A DNA stretch of 64,000 nt, from NCBI RefSeq assembly GCF_002215035.1, contig NZ_NKFP01000001.1, positions 493,501 through 557,500 on the forward strand. Reading direction: 5' to 3'. Source of the stretch: Leptolyngbya ohadii IS1. Lineage in GTDB: Bacteria; Cyanobacteriota; Cyanobacteriia; Elainellales; Elainellaceae. The notes under the pieces were generated by a model. The model did not search any database. It saw nothing but the letters and a program-made list of their open reading frames with translations, and had not been told where the DNA came from. Positions 9,240 through 16,304 of the stretch are shown in pieces; position 1 is the stretch's first letter; every line of letters starts with the position of its first letter. The position numbers were made by a program, and so were the translations under genes.

Positions 9240-9686
9240 ATAATTGCCCCTAATTTCTCTGTTAAAGAATTGCCCAAACGAATCGGTTTCCTGAAGTTCA
9301 TGCCAGGTGTCTCCATCAACTCCTTCGTACTGGTACACAGAACCGTTCTTGAACTCAACCTGTAACACGTTCTGCTGCGGATCGTATCCTACGGTATTTG
9401 CCATTGTTGATTGAACTGTTGATTGAACCGTGGACTGAACCGTGGACTGCGAGGGCAGTAGGGACGAAGTAGTATTTACGCCTGGAAGCTGATTAAAATC
9501 CACTGTCAATGCAGCCGCATCCGATACTACGATCGCGTTTAACTGACGCAATCCTTCGTAGGCAGCAACGGGAGCAGGAATTTCCACCAGTTCCAAACTA
9601 TCGCCGCGATCGATCACCAGACCCAGGTTTTCGCCATCGTGGCTGACGGCAAGCAGATGACTCAAATCTACTTTAGAAACTTTCAT
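9216..9686 (-). CDS. KTSC domain protein
   Basis: The last 60 residues of this 156-residue protein match the KTSC domain (V-G-Y-D-P ... V-E-F-K-N-G-S-V-Y-Q-Y ... F-N-R-E-I-R-G). KTSC is a small domain often found alone or beside phage and lysyl-tRNA-synthetase-related genes, with no firm function. The middle has a four-fold S-T-V-Q repeat made by tandem 12-bp units. The first 70 residues are unassigned. The ATG at 9686 is preferred because AGGAG lies eight bases upstream; a GTG at 9710 would add eight residues. Confidence 0.7.
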   Translation of the reverse strand: MKVSKVDLSHLLAVSHDGENLGLVIDRGDSLELVEIPAPVAAYEGLRQLNAIVVSDAAALTVDFNQLPGVNTTSSLLPSQSTVQSTVQSTVQSTMANTVGYDPQQNVLQVEFKNGSVYQYEGVDGDTWHELQETDSFGQFFNREIRGNYRSRRISG

Positions 9687-9770
9687 CAAATATTCTCCTG
9701 ATGACTTCACTCGATCGGTTTACGGTTCAATTCGCCGCTGCATTCACAGCTTTATTCATTAGTTGATTGG

Positions 9771-10856
9771 CTATTTCGGCTTGTTCTGGTTCTTCGCTTG
9801 TTCCAGCGCTATTTCCTTCACAGCATTAAACGAACTCACATTCGCGGAGCCTTCGATCGCCTTCACTGCCAGATCCTGTACCTGCTTCAACGCCCCGTCT
9901 AGCTGCTTCGAGAGATTTTGGATGCGGGTTTCCTGGGTTTCGATCGTTGCCAGCAATGCCTGAATTCTGAGATCGTAGGTGCGCTTCTGTCCCTCAATTT
10001 CTTTTGTAACGAGATCTGCTTTTACCTTCGCCTGCTGATTTGCAATTCCCTTGCCTTCCTCCTTTGCCCGTTTAATTGCTGCTTCCAGTTCTCTCGGCAT
10101 GGCTTCTACCCTGGCTTTCAGATCTGCAAACTCGGCTTCGCGATCGTTCACTGCCTTTTCCCGTTCTGCCCACTGCTTCTGCCGTGCCTGCTCAAAGGCT
10201 TCCAGTTCCCGGTACAGGCGGTTCTTTTCCTGCCCATACTCGTCGTTAGAAAGCTGACGCACCAGATTAAGGGTGTAGCCGTACTCTTCGCTATCGCGTC
10301 GCTGGATCTTGGTTGCCGTTTCGTTGCGCTCCTTAACCCTGCGCCGATGTTCCTCCTGCTCTTTGAGCCATGTTTTCCTTGCCTGGGAAATTTCCTGGGT
10401 CAGGGTTGCCTGCTGCCGCCGCAGTTGTTCACTGAAGGTTTTAGAGCTGTCTTCGTACTGCTGAATTAACGTCCCTAGGCTGCAATCCTCCGCCTGTAAA
10501 CCGTGCAGTGTCTCTAGCTGTTCCGCTGCATCGATCGCTGCCTGCTGCACTTCCTGAAGCCGGAATACCTCCAGCGTCAACTTTTCCGACAGGTCGCTAA
10601 CCGCACCGCCAAATCCAAGCTGAAGCCGATTCAAGCCTTCTACGATCGATTCCATCTTTTGCTGTGGGGCTGCGGGAGGAACAGGGGGCAGAGGAACAGG
10701 GGGCGGCGTTTTACCATTCGATCGAATTTCGGTAGGCGGTTCCGCTGGAGCTGCAAGAAGCTGTGCTTCCAGTGCCTTCTTCTCCTTCAGCAATTCATCA
10801 AAAGCCGTTAGAATTTCCGTCTTCGTATTCTTCTCAGTGGGACGCTTCACAACCAT
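9771..10856 (-). CDS. Coiled-coil-rich protein, paralog of the upstream gene
   Basis: This 361-residue protein has a short helical start, a proline-rich linker (about residues 47-65), then a long, highly charged predicted coiled coil from about 70 to 340. There is no membrane segment or enzymatic motif. The sequence aligns along its length with the neighbour at 10917-11939: shared features include Q-L-x-F-G near residue 80, ExEYxxxKxxxxRE, P-x-E-L-E-x-A-I-K-K/R-A-x-E-E-G, and Q-x-A-K-V-K-A-D-L. The two are same-strand, 60 bases apart, so probably one transcript. A structural or filament role is plausible but only inferred. GAGGATTGAAAG precedes the ATG. Confidence 0.75.
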   Translation of the reverse strand: MVVKRPTEKNTKTEILTAFDELLKEKKALEAQLLAAPAEPPTEIRSNGKTPPPVPLPPVPPAAPQQKMESIVEGLNRLQLGFGGAVSDLSEKLTLEVFRLQEVQQAAIDAAEQLETLHGLQAEDCSLGTLIQQYEDSSKTFSEQLRRQQATLTQEISQARKTWLKEQEEHRRRVKERNETATKIQRRDSEEYGYTLNLVRQLSNDEYGQEKNRLYRELEAFEQARQKQWAEREKAVNDREAEFADLKARVEAMPRELEAAIKRAKEEGKGIANQQAKVKADLVTKEIEGQKRTYDLRIQALLATIETQETRIQNLSKQLDGALKQVQDLAVKAIEGSANVSSFNAVKEIALEQAKNQNKPK

Positions 10857-10916
10857 CTTTCAATCCTCACAATCACTTATTACTCTTTTTTGCTGCCTAT
10901 TGCTCTTTGCTGCTTA

Positions 10917-11939
10917 TTACTCGCCCTTTGCGGAAACGCGGCTGGCGCTATCAAATGCTCGCATTGCCAATTCCTGTGCCTGTCGGAGTGTCGTTTGCAG
11001 CTGCATGGAAATTTCGGTAATCTGCTCTGTCTGCTTCTGAATCTTTGCTTCTAAAGATTGAATCTGGAGACTATATCCCTGCTGGGTCAATTCCCATTCC
11101 TTCTCCAGTAAATCGGCTTTAACTTTAGCATCCTGATGAGCATCGCGAATGCCTTCTTCCCTCGCTTTCTTGATCGCCTCTTCCAGTTCGACGGGGAAGG
11201 CTGTGACCCTTTGCCGATACCCTGCCAGTTGTTCCTGCTGGGATGCCAGAATGCGTTCTCGCTCTGTCCAATCTTGTTCTTTGGCTTGATTCGCTTCCTG
11301 GATTTCCCGTTCAACCTGCCGTTTCTTGGCTTCATACTCATCCGTTGCAATGCGGCGCGATCGTTCTGTGTCGTACTGGTAATCAGCTTCCTGTCGCTGG
11401 CGAGTCTGGTTCAGTAATTCCATGCCCTCACTCAAGCTGGTGTCAAATTCCTCCTGTTCCTGCTGCCAGAGTGTGCGGGTTTCGGCGATTTCTCGCTCCA
11501 GCGTTTCGCGATCGAGGGTTGCTTGCTGATTAAGCTGGCGCAAGGTTTCCTGATGTTCCTGGGTGATCAGATAAAGCGCATCGGCAACCACGCGAATTTG
11601 CTGAAGGGTTTTCAGATTTTCCGTTTCAACGGCGATCGCCCGTTTCAAATCATCCAGTTTTGTCGTTTCGGTGGTCAGGCGACTGGCAAGTCCGGTGACG
11701 ATCGTGCCAAAATCGAGCTGCAAATCAGCCAGACCTCGCACAATTCCGTCTGCCGTGTACTGCGACACTGTTTCCAGTACCGTTCGATTCTGTTCTTTCT
11801 CGGCTTCCTCCTCGCGGGTGGCAACTCTAGAAGAAAGCGATCGCTGTTCAGCGAGAATGGTTTGAAATGCATCGAGAATCCTCGCTTTGCTGTCGGTTTT
11901 GCTGTCGGTTTTGCTGTCTTTCGCTGCGAGTTGAGTCAT
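10917..11939 (-). CDS. Coiled-coil-rich protein, first gene of a paralog pair
   Basis: The 340-residue protein is almost wholly predicted coiled coil, with the same layout as the next gene: a helical start (ARILDAFQTILAEQ), a Q-L-D-F-G element, a long E/Q/R-rich helix, and a conserved ELEEAIKKAREEG block followed by QDAKVKADL. The N-terminus contains a D-S-K-T repeat from 14-15 bp tandem units. The ATG at 11939 is chosen; an upstream TTG at 11981 would add 14 residues. Divergent XRE and ImmA genes and two palindromes lie upstream, so this pair may be under their control. Confidence 0.7.
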   Translation of the reverse strand: MTQLAAKDSKTDSKTDSKARILDAFQTILAEQRSLSSRVATREEEAEKEQNRTVLETVSQYTADGIVRGLADLQLDFGTIVTGLASRLTTETTKLDDLKRAIAVETENLKTLQQIRVVADALYLITQEHQETLRQLNQQATLDRETLEREIAETRTLWQQEQEEFDTSLSEGMELLNQTRQRQEADYQYDTERSRRIATDEYEAKKRQVEREIQEANQAKEQDWTERERILASQQEQLAGYRQRVTAFPVELEEAIKKAREEGIRDAHQDAKVKADLLEKEWELTQQGYSLQIQSLEAKIQKQTEQITEISMQLQTTLRQAQELAMRAFDSASRVSAKGE

Positions 11940-12051
11940 GGTGAATTTGCAATAGGAAATATTGGTAATAGGGACGTGCAATAAAGCAAGCTGTTTTGCT
12001 TCCCTGGTATTGGAAACACAAAGGAGACAAGTGGGGCAATGCGATCGCTGA

Positions 12052-12190
12052 TAATCGAATCGCCAGTAATCAAATTGCTGTGAATTAAGTCAACTGGGAA
12101 TTACATCTTTGGCAATCAAGGCAGTTGGTAATCAAGTCACTTGACAATCGAGCCAGCCAGCAGTCATGTCACTGGTGATTACGTTCGGTC
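12052..12190. repeat. Degenerate 15-bp tandem array, about 8 copies
   Basis: Successive units such as TAATCAAATTGCTGT, AATTAAGTCAACTGG, AATCAAGGCAGTTGG and TAATCAAGTCACTTG follow a rough TAATCAAGTCACTGG consensus. The array fills most of the divergent promoter region between the coiled-coil genes and the XRE gene. Confidence 0.6.
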
Positions 12191-12230
12191 GGTGCCGTCC
12201 GCAGCTATTACTGATATAGTGAGAATGGAT

Positions 12231-12248
12231 TGCAAACTGTAGTTTGCA
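12231..12248. promoter_or_regulatory. Perfect palindrome, candidate XRE operator site 1
   Basis: TGCAAACT-GT-AGTTTGCA is a perfect inverted repeat with 8-bp arms and a 2-bp centre, the usual shape of an XRE/Cro-type dimer site. It lies about 116 bases before the XRE start codon. Confidence 0.65.
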
Positions 12249-12307
12249 GTTCATGTGTACTAAATTATCACCTTTCTCCTGCCAATGCAAGACTTAACAG
12301 CAGAATT

Positions 12308-12325
12308 TGTAAACTGTAGTTGTCA
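12308..12325. promoter_or_regulatory. Imperfect palindrome, candidate XRE operator site 2
   Basis: TGTAAACTGTAGTTGTCA matches site 1 at 15 of 18 positions and starts 77 bases after it, about 40 bases before the XRE start codon. Two matching sites on one face of the helix suggest cooperative autoregulation. Confidence 0.6.
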
Positions 12326-12363
12326 TTACATGTCATTCTCTCCAACAGGACTCAGGACTCATC

Positions 12364-12768
12364 ATGGATGAATTGGCTCAAAACGAATTTACTCAAAATG
12401 AATTTGCTCAAAGAGTCCGCGATCGCCGGGTTCAGGAAGGACTCAGTCAGCAAGAGCTGGCGGACAGAATTGGGATTTCTCGCAACTATCTGTCTCAAAT
12501 TGAGCGAGGACAGTCAACCAACCTCTCCTGGCAGCTTCGAGAACGTCTTGCCTCTGTGCTGGGACTCAAGACTGCCCCTGCCCCTACCCCCACAACAGAA
12601 CTCAGTGATCTGCCGCCCAGCCTGGTCGAGTTTGCCCAAAAAGCCAATCTGCCGCCAGACGATGTGCTAATGCTGGCAAGACTCAAATATCGCGGACAGC
12701 AGCCCAGCTCTCCCGAAAAGTGGGAGCTTCTATATAACGTGATTCGGATGACCGTGGAGCGATCGTGA
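12364..12768 (+). CDS. XRE-family transcriptional regulator
   Basis: The 134-residue protein has a Cro/C1-type helix-turn-helix at about residues 14-68 (RRVQEGLSQQELADRIGIS, then NYLSQIERG). The C-terminal half (SLVEFAQKANLPPDDVLMLARL) resembles the tail of XRE regulators paired with ImmA proteases. The N-terminus carries a three-fold 15-bp repeat giving E-L-A-Q-N-E-F-T-Q-N-E-F-A-Q. AGGA precedes the ATG. It probably represses its own promoter through the two palindromes, and perhaps the coiled-coil pair. The ImmA-type gene follows after 80 bases, the standard arrangement in which the protease inactivates the repressor. Confidence 0.85.
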   Translation: MDELAQNEFTQNEFAQRVRDRRVQEGLSQQELADRIGISRNYLSQIERGQSTNLSWQLRERLASVLGLKTAPAPTPTTELSDLPPSLVEFAQKANLPPDDVLMLARLKYRGQQPSSPEKWELLYNVIRMTVERS

Positions 12769-12848
12769 GATTGGACTATGAGATTGAGTCGCGAAATTAA
12801 AGAACCGCTAGATTTGATGATGCAATTCGATCGCCAGGCAATATCTCC

Positions 12849-13841
12849 GTGGGCATTCTAGAGAAAAACGCGAGGAATTCTGTGAGCTTGCTGCCCTACC
12901 GCCATCCTGGACGTGCCTTTCTATCCCGCTATGGAATGCTCCGGCGTGAGGAGGATGTGTTTCGCTACGTGGACTTTCTGCGGCAGGAGTCCGGCTTAAG
13001 CGATGAGCCACCGATCGCCCTCACGCCCATCTACCAGCACTTTGGCATCCCCGAACCCCTGCGGGCACCGCTAGACGAGCAGCAGGGCATTTTAGTAGAC
13101 AGCAACAGCGGCATTATCTTAATCAAGGAAGATGACCCGATCGTACGGCAACGGTTCACCGAAGGACACGAACTGATGGAACTGTTGTTCGACGCTCAGC
13201 TTGAAGCTCAGGAAGCGTTAGGAAGCCTTTTGCCCACCTGGAGCGAGCCACACAAGGAGCGTCTTTGCGATCGGGGAGCTGCCGAGCTGCTCATGCCCCA
13301 GTCTTCCTTTGTGCCCCGGTTAAGTCAGGCAGGCATTTCTTTTAGAACGGGACGATCGCTAGCAAAGCGGTATCAAACCTCCCTGGTAGCAACGCTAATG
13401 CGGATGTTGCAGTATGGCAGAGGCAATTTTGCGCTGGTCATGTGGCACTCTGCCCTAAAACCCTCCGAGGTCAAACACCCGATCGCGGATGCCGAACCCC
13501 AGAAAAAGCTGCGGGTTTGCTGGAAGGTACAAACTCAGGACTGGACGGGCGGATTCATTCCCAAAGATAAATCTATCTCTCCAGATTCCCTGATTTTTCA
13601 GGCATACCTGAAGGGACAGCCCCAACACGGAACGGAAATGATTCATTTAGGTTGGGGATCAATTCCCTGCGAGGTGGAAGCTATGCCGCTGCGAATGGGC
13701 GATCGCTCCGATGTCCTCTCCCTGCTGCGCTTTCAGGACGATCGGGCAAATCAGGACGATGGGACGAATCGGGGCGATCGGGCAAAGACAAAGCGATTTC
13801 CGGTTGCTCCCCGTCCAATCCGCAGATCGGTATCGAGGTAA
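12849..13841 (+). CDS. ImmA/IrrE-family metallo-endopeptidase with altered zinc motif
   Basis: This 330-residue protein belongs to the ImmA/IrrE (M78) family, whose members cleave partner XRE repressors. The core is visible: R-F-T-E-G-H-E-L-M-E-L-L at about residues 100-111 and the downstream C-D-R-G-A-A-E-L-L-M-P near 145. The canonical motif is HExxH, but the second histidine is glutamate here (H-E-L-M-E), so metal binding or activity may differ. The last 40 residues contain a charged repeat (D-D-R-A-N-Q-D-D-G-T-N-R-G-D-R-A) that looks recently duplicated. The start is GTG 12849; a GTG at 12882 is possible. The 3' end overlaps the converging PAP/fibrillin remnant by 91 bases. Confidence 0.75.
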   Translation: MGILEKNARNSVSLLPYRHPGRAFLSRYGMLRREEDVFRYVDFLRQESGLSDEPPIALTPIYQHFGIPEPLRAPLDEQQGILVDSNSGIILIKEDDPIVRQRFTEGHELMELLFDAQLEAQEALGSLLPTWSEPHKERLCDRGAAELLMPQSSFVPRLSQAGISFRTGRSLAKRYQTSLVATLMRMLQYGRGNFALVMWHSALKPSEVKHPIADAEPQKKLRVCWKVQTQDWTGGFIPKDKSISPDSLIFQAYLKGQPQHGTEMIHLGWGSIPCEVEAMPLRMGDRSDVLSLLRFQDDRANQDDGTNRGDRAKTKRFPVAPRPIRRSVSR

Positions 13842-13988
13842 GAGGTTTCCCAGAACGCCTCGCGTTTGAGCCATTCCAGCACAGGAATCTGGAGGGCTGG
13901 CAGCTGCCAATCAGACTGCTGGAACAGGGCAGAAGCTTGCAGCGTAAAGGCATCAAAGACAACGGTGGCGGTCTGCGTTTCCCCCTGC
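13751..13988 (-). pseudogene. PAP/fibrillin gene, 3' part, separated by an IS
   Basis: This stretch encodes the C-terminal half of a PAP/fibrillin protein (QTATVVFDAFTL ... SYLDTDLRIGRGATGNRFVF). It has lost its 5' part to the IS at 13998-15417. Joining 15418-15806 to this segment, with one target-site copy removed, gives an uninterrupted frame (G-I-W-R joined to W-Q-G-E-T-Q) of about 208 residues. The family binds plastoglobule- or thylakoid-type lipids in plants and cyanobacteria. Its end overlaps the ImmA gene in antisense. Confidence 0.8.
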
Positions 13989-13997
13989 CATCGCCAG
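13989..13997. repeat. Left 9-bp target site duplication
   Basis: CATCGCCAG directly abuts the left IS end and is repeated exactly at 15418-15426. Confidence 0.9.
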
Positions 13998-15417
13998 CAG
14001 CAATTCTCAGTATGGCGATTCAACTGGTATTGGGCGGAATGTCTAGCTCTAGCCCTTCGAGCATGAAGGTGAGCAGATGATCCCAACTGTCGAAATACAT
14101 GTAACGGGTTAACGCCCGCAAGTCATCAAAAAAGGTCTTACGTGTCGGCAAGTGAGATCGCAGCAGCTTGTACTTCTGGTCGAGCAACTCCAACAACGTG
14201 TGGAATAGCAGGGACAGGATATTCAGGGTCGCAAGCAGTGAGGAGAGGTGCTGTTTCCCGTGCCCGAAATTGTGTTCCAGATTGTAGCCCTTAGTCTTAA
14301 GCGTGTTGTTATTCTCGTTTTCGACCTTCCAACGGGTACGCCCTGCCAGAACGATCTGGGCTACGTTTTCATTGCTCAGAGAGTGATTGGTGGCAAACGA
14401 ATTCTGATACGTCACCTTGCCGTCAGGACGACTGACTGTGACCTCACACCAGTTAACCAACAAAGCATCCTCGCTATCTCTTAGAGGCACTGAGTTGAGA
14501 TAGCGGTAGGTATAGGTCTCCTCAACTTTCCCGGTCCACCGCTTGGTCGTGACGGTTGGCAGAGCAATGCCTGCAAGATGCTCATAGAGGGTGGTGTGGG
14601 ATTCGGGACGACACACCAGGATAAAGTTGAACTGCTGGTCTAAAAGCTGCTGGCATAAGGGCTGGCGGCAATAAAGGTCGTCCCCTAGAACAGTGACGTT
14701 CAAGCCACTCCAGCGTTGCCCCTGCTGCGCCAACCAGCGTTTCGCGGCGGCATTCTCACAGTCCTGCTTGTCATGTCCATCCTGCGGCACGATGAACTCA
14801 GGAACCAAGGGGATCACGTGGCTCTGTCCCGGACAGACGATGACCGGCGTGATAACGCTATGGAAGTAGTGAGTTTCTCCCGACTTCAGCGTGCGCTTTG
14901 AACAGTTAGCGCAGTGAATTTGGCTTGAACTGAAGTATTCGGTGCCATCCAAGGCAATCAACAGAGTATCCGCAGTAGAGCGGAAGTCCGCTAACTGCCC
15001 CTGCTGCTCTAACCCCTGCAAGATTTCCTCAAACACCGGAAACACGTGCTCAGGTGCTACCGAATCTAACAAGTCCCGGATTTGGTTGTCGCTGGGAATC
15101 TGATGGACACCAAACAGGCTTTGAGCATTGCTTTTGCCTTTGCTGCCCTCCATCATCCGCTGATATGCCAGAAATGAAGGGGTCTGGGTGAAAAACACGC
15201 TAAACGCGCTTAAAGCTGCATCTTCCATTCCATAGCGAGTATTCTTGCCAGTCCGTTTGTCCGGTAGCGAGGACAGTCGCTGGCGAAAAGAACCGACTAT
15301 TATGTCAAACAACCCCCGTTCTTTCAACGGTTCTGGCTCTCTTGGCTCTCTCAGATGTCCTCACAATACAGGCATTTCCATGACTTGAACAGCTTTTCGC
15401 CAAAATGAGAATTGCTG
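13998..15417 (-). mobile_element. Complete insertion sequence, 1420 bp, inside a PAP/fibrillin gene
   Basis: The ends are 20-bp terminal inverted repeats, CAGCAATTCTCAGTATGGCG on the left and CAGCAATTCTCATTTTGGCG on the right (18/20 identical). Both ends are flanked by CATCGCCAG, a perfect 9-bp target duplication. One DDE-type transposase gene fills the element. Intact ends, exact duplication and a clean empty-site frame indicate a recent insertion. Confidence 0.92.
14020..15327 (-). CDS. DDE-type transposase (IS4/ISNCY-like)
   Basis: The 435-residue protein has a likely catalytic triad: Asp in A-L-D-G-T-E-Y-F near residue 130, Asp in V-L-G-D-D-L-Y-C-R near 218, and Glu in R-W-K-V-E-N-E-N-N near 335. 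The last is followed by Y-N-L-E-H-N-F-G-H-G, typical of IS4-like elements. A C-A-N-C pair lies after the first Asp. The frame is open throughout, so the enzyme may be active. The start is a TTG at 15327; the exact family name is uncertain because I could not compare it with a reference set. Confidence 0.85.
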   Translation of the reverse strand: MKERGLFDIIVGSFRQRLSSLPDKRTGKNTRYGMEDAALSAFSVFFTQTPSFLAYQRMMEGSKGKSNAQSLFGVHQIPSDNQIRDLLDSVAPEHVFPVFEEILQGLEQQGQLADFRSTADTLLIALDGTEYFSSSQIHCANCSKRTLKSGETHYFHSVITPVIVCPGQSHVIPLVPEFIVPQDGHDKQDCENAAAKRWLAQQGQRWSGLNVTVLGDDLYCRQPLCQQLLDQQFNFILVCRPESHTTLYEHLAGIALPTVTTKRWTGKVEETYTYRYLNSVPLRDSEDALLVNWCEVTVSRPDGKVTYQNSFATNHSLSNENVAQIVLAGRTRWKVENENNNTLKTKGYNLEHNFGHGKQHLSSLLATLNILSLLFHTLLELLDQKYKLLRSHLPTRKTFFDDLRALTRYMYFDSWDHLLTFMLEGLELDIPPNTS

Positions 15418-15426
15418 CATCGCCAG
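15418..15426. repeat. Right 9-bp target site duplication
   Basis: CATCGCCAG abuts the right IS end and is an exact copy of 13989-13997. Confidence 0.9.
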
Positions 15427-15806
15427 ATTCCGTTTGCCTGCATCTGCACCGTCCCAATGAGCGGCAAAGCAATTTCCATTCCGTTTGTGGCAGCGATCGC
15501 CCCTTGATTTGATCCTCTGTTTGAGTCTTCCATGAATTGGTTTAGCGTTTGCCAGATGGCGTTAATGGTGATGCCGCCCGGTAAACGACGCGTCACGATC
15601 GTCCCATTCGATGCATAAATGAGCTGCCAATCTCCCAGCAACAGCGATCGGTTTTCAGAGGCGAGGGGGGCAGGTGTCGGATTGAGTCTTTCTAGCTCCT
15701 GCACTATTTCATCCAATTCGCTTCTCTGAGCAGGCAACAGTGCCTCCTGTCCCAAAATGTTCACTTGATTAAGTAGGGTTTGTTTCAGCGTCTCTCTAGT
15801 CTGCAC
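15418..15806 (-). pseudogene. PAP/fibrillin gene, 5' part, truncated by an IS
   Basis: The first 129 residues of a PAP/fibrillin-family protein are intact: an N-terminal helix, then the conserved L-L-G-D-W-Q-L-I-Y-A-S-N-G and a L-P-G-G-I-T-I-N strand. After G-I-W-R the frame runs into the IS and stops at 15351 with 22 foreign residues. The start is GTG 15806 without a clear binding site. Loss of the second half of the lipocalin-like barrel should abolish function unless the IS excises precisely. Confidence 0.8.
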
Positions 15807-16304
15807 GGTGTTAATTCGCTAGCAATTTGTGAGTGACTTTCGGTAATCGGAATGATGCTAATAGCCTGATTATCAAGCGCTATCCGGTGCAGGGGCAAGG
15901 GTGAAGCGATCGCATCTTTTCTATTTCAAGTATTGTTTCAACATATAAAGTTGCCCTTCACGAAGACAACTATAGACAACAGACAGCATAGAAAACAGAC
16001 AACATAGACAACTACAGCGTTCACAAGTAGGTTGTGAACAAGGGGGGTGGGGGCTGCGCCCCCAGGCAGGGGAACCCCTGCACCCCGTTTAAATCCTGCA
16101 CAGGTTTGCTGTATGTAGATTTGCGGCATTTTCCTCACAGTGAAATCTCTTTGTATAAAAATTTTGCTACTGGAGGTAGAATATCTGCCGAAGTTTCCCT
16201 GAAAGTCCACCCTCTGAATCCCCTTGCAGCAGTCCGTAAGACGAACAAGAGTGGCTGGAGAATTTAGGGGATAAGAGAAAATTAAGTCCTGAAGGCTGCT
16301 CATC
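15807..16304. other. Intergenic region with a GC-rich double hairpin
   Basis: About 500 bases between the divergent PAP remnant and the TpsB gene. It contains short A-G-A-C-A-A-C repeats around 15965-16015 and two adjacent perfect hairpins at 16049-16081. A minus-strand reading frame crossing this region has no domain and runs antisense to the TpsB signal peptide; I consider it spurious. Confidence 0.5.
16049..16081. repeat. Two adjacent GC-rich palindromes
   Basis: GGGGGC-TGC-GCCCCC at 16049-16063 is followed by GCAGGGG-AA-CCCCTGC at 16066-16081, and the flanking GGGGTG and CACCCC could pair outside them. No T-run follows. It resembles a dispersed cyanobacterial repeat unit or a structured RNA rather than a simple terminator. 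Confidence 0.55.

Noticed and set aside
12052-12190. CRISPR or iteron origin
   Set aside because: Units are too degenerate, without spacers; no replication gene is nearby.
13751-14086. Minus-strand frame of 111 codons across the left IS end
   Set aside because: It is the 3' half of the split PAP/fibrillin gene read together with IS end sequence, not a separate gene.
16049-16081. Rho-independent terminator
   Set aside because: No T-run follows on either strand and no gene ends directly before it.
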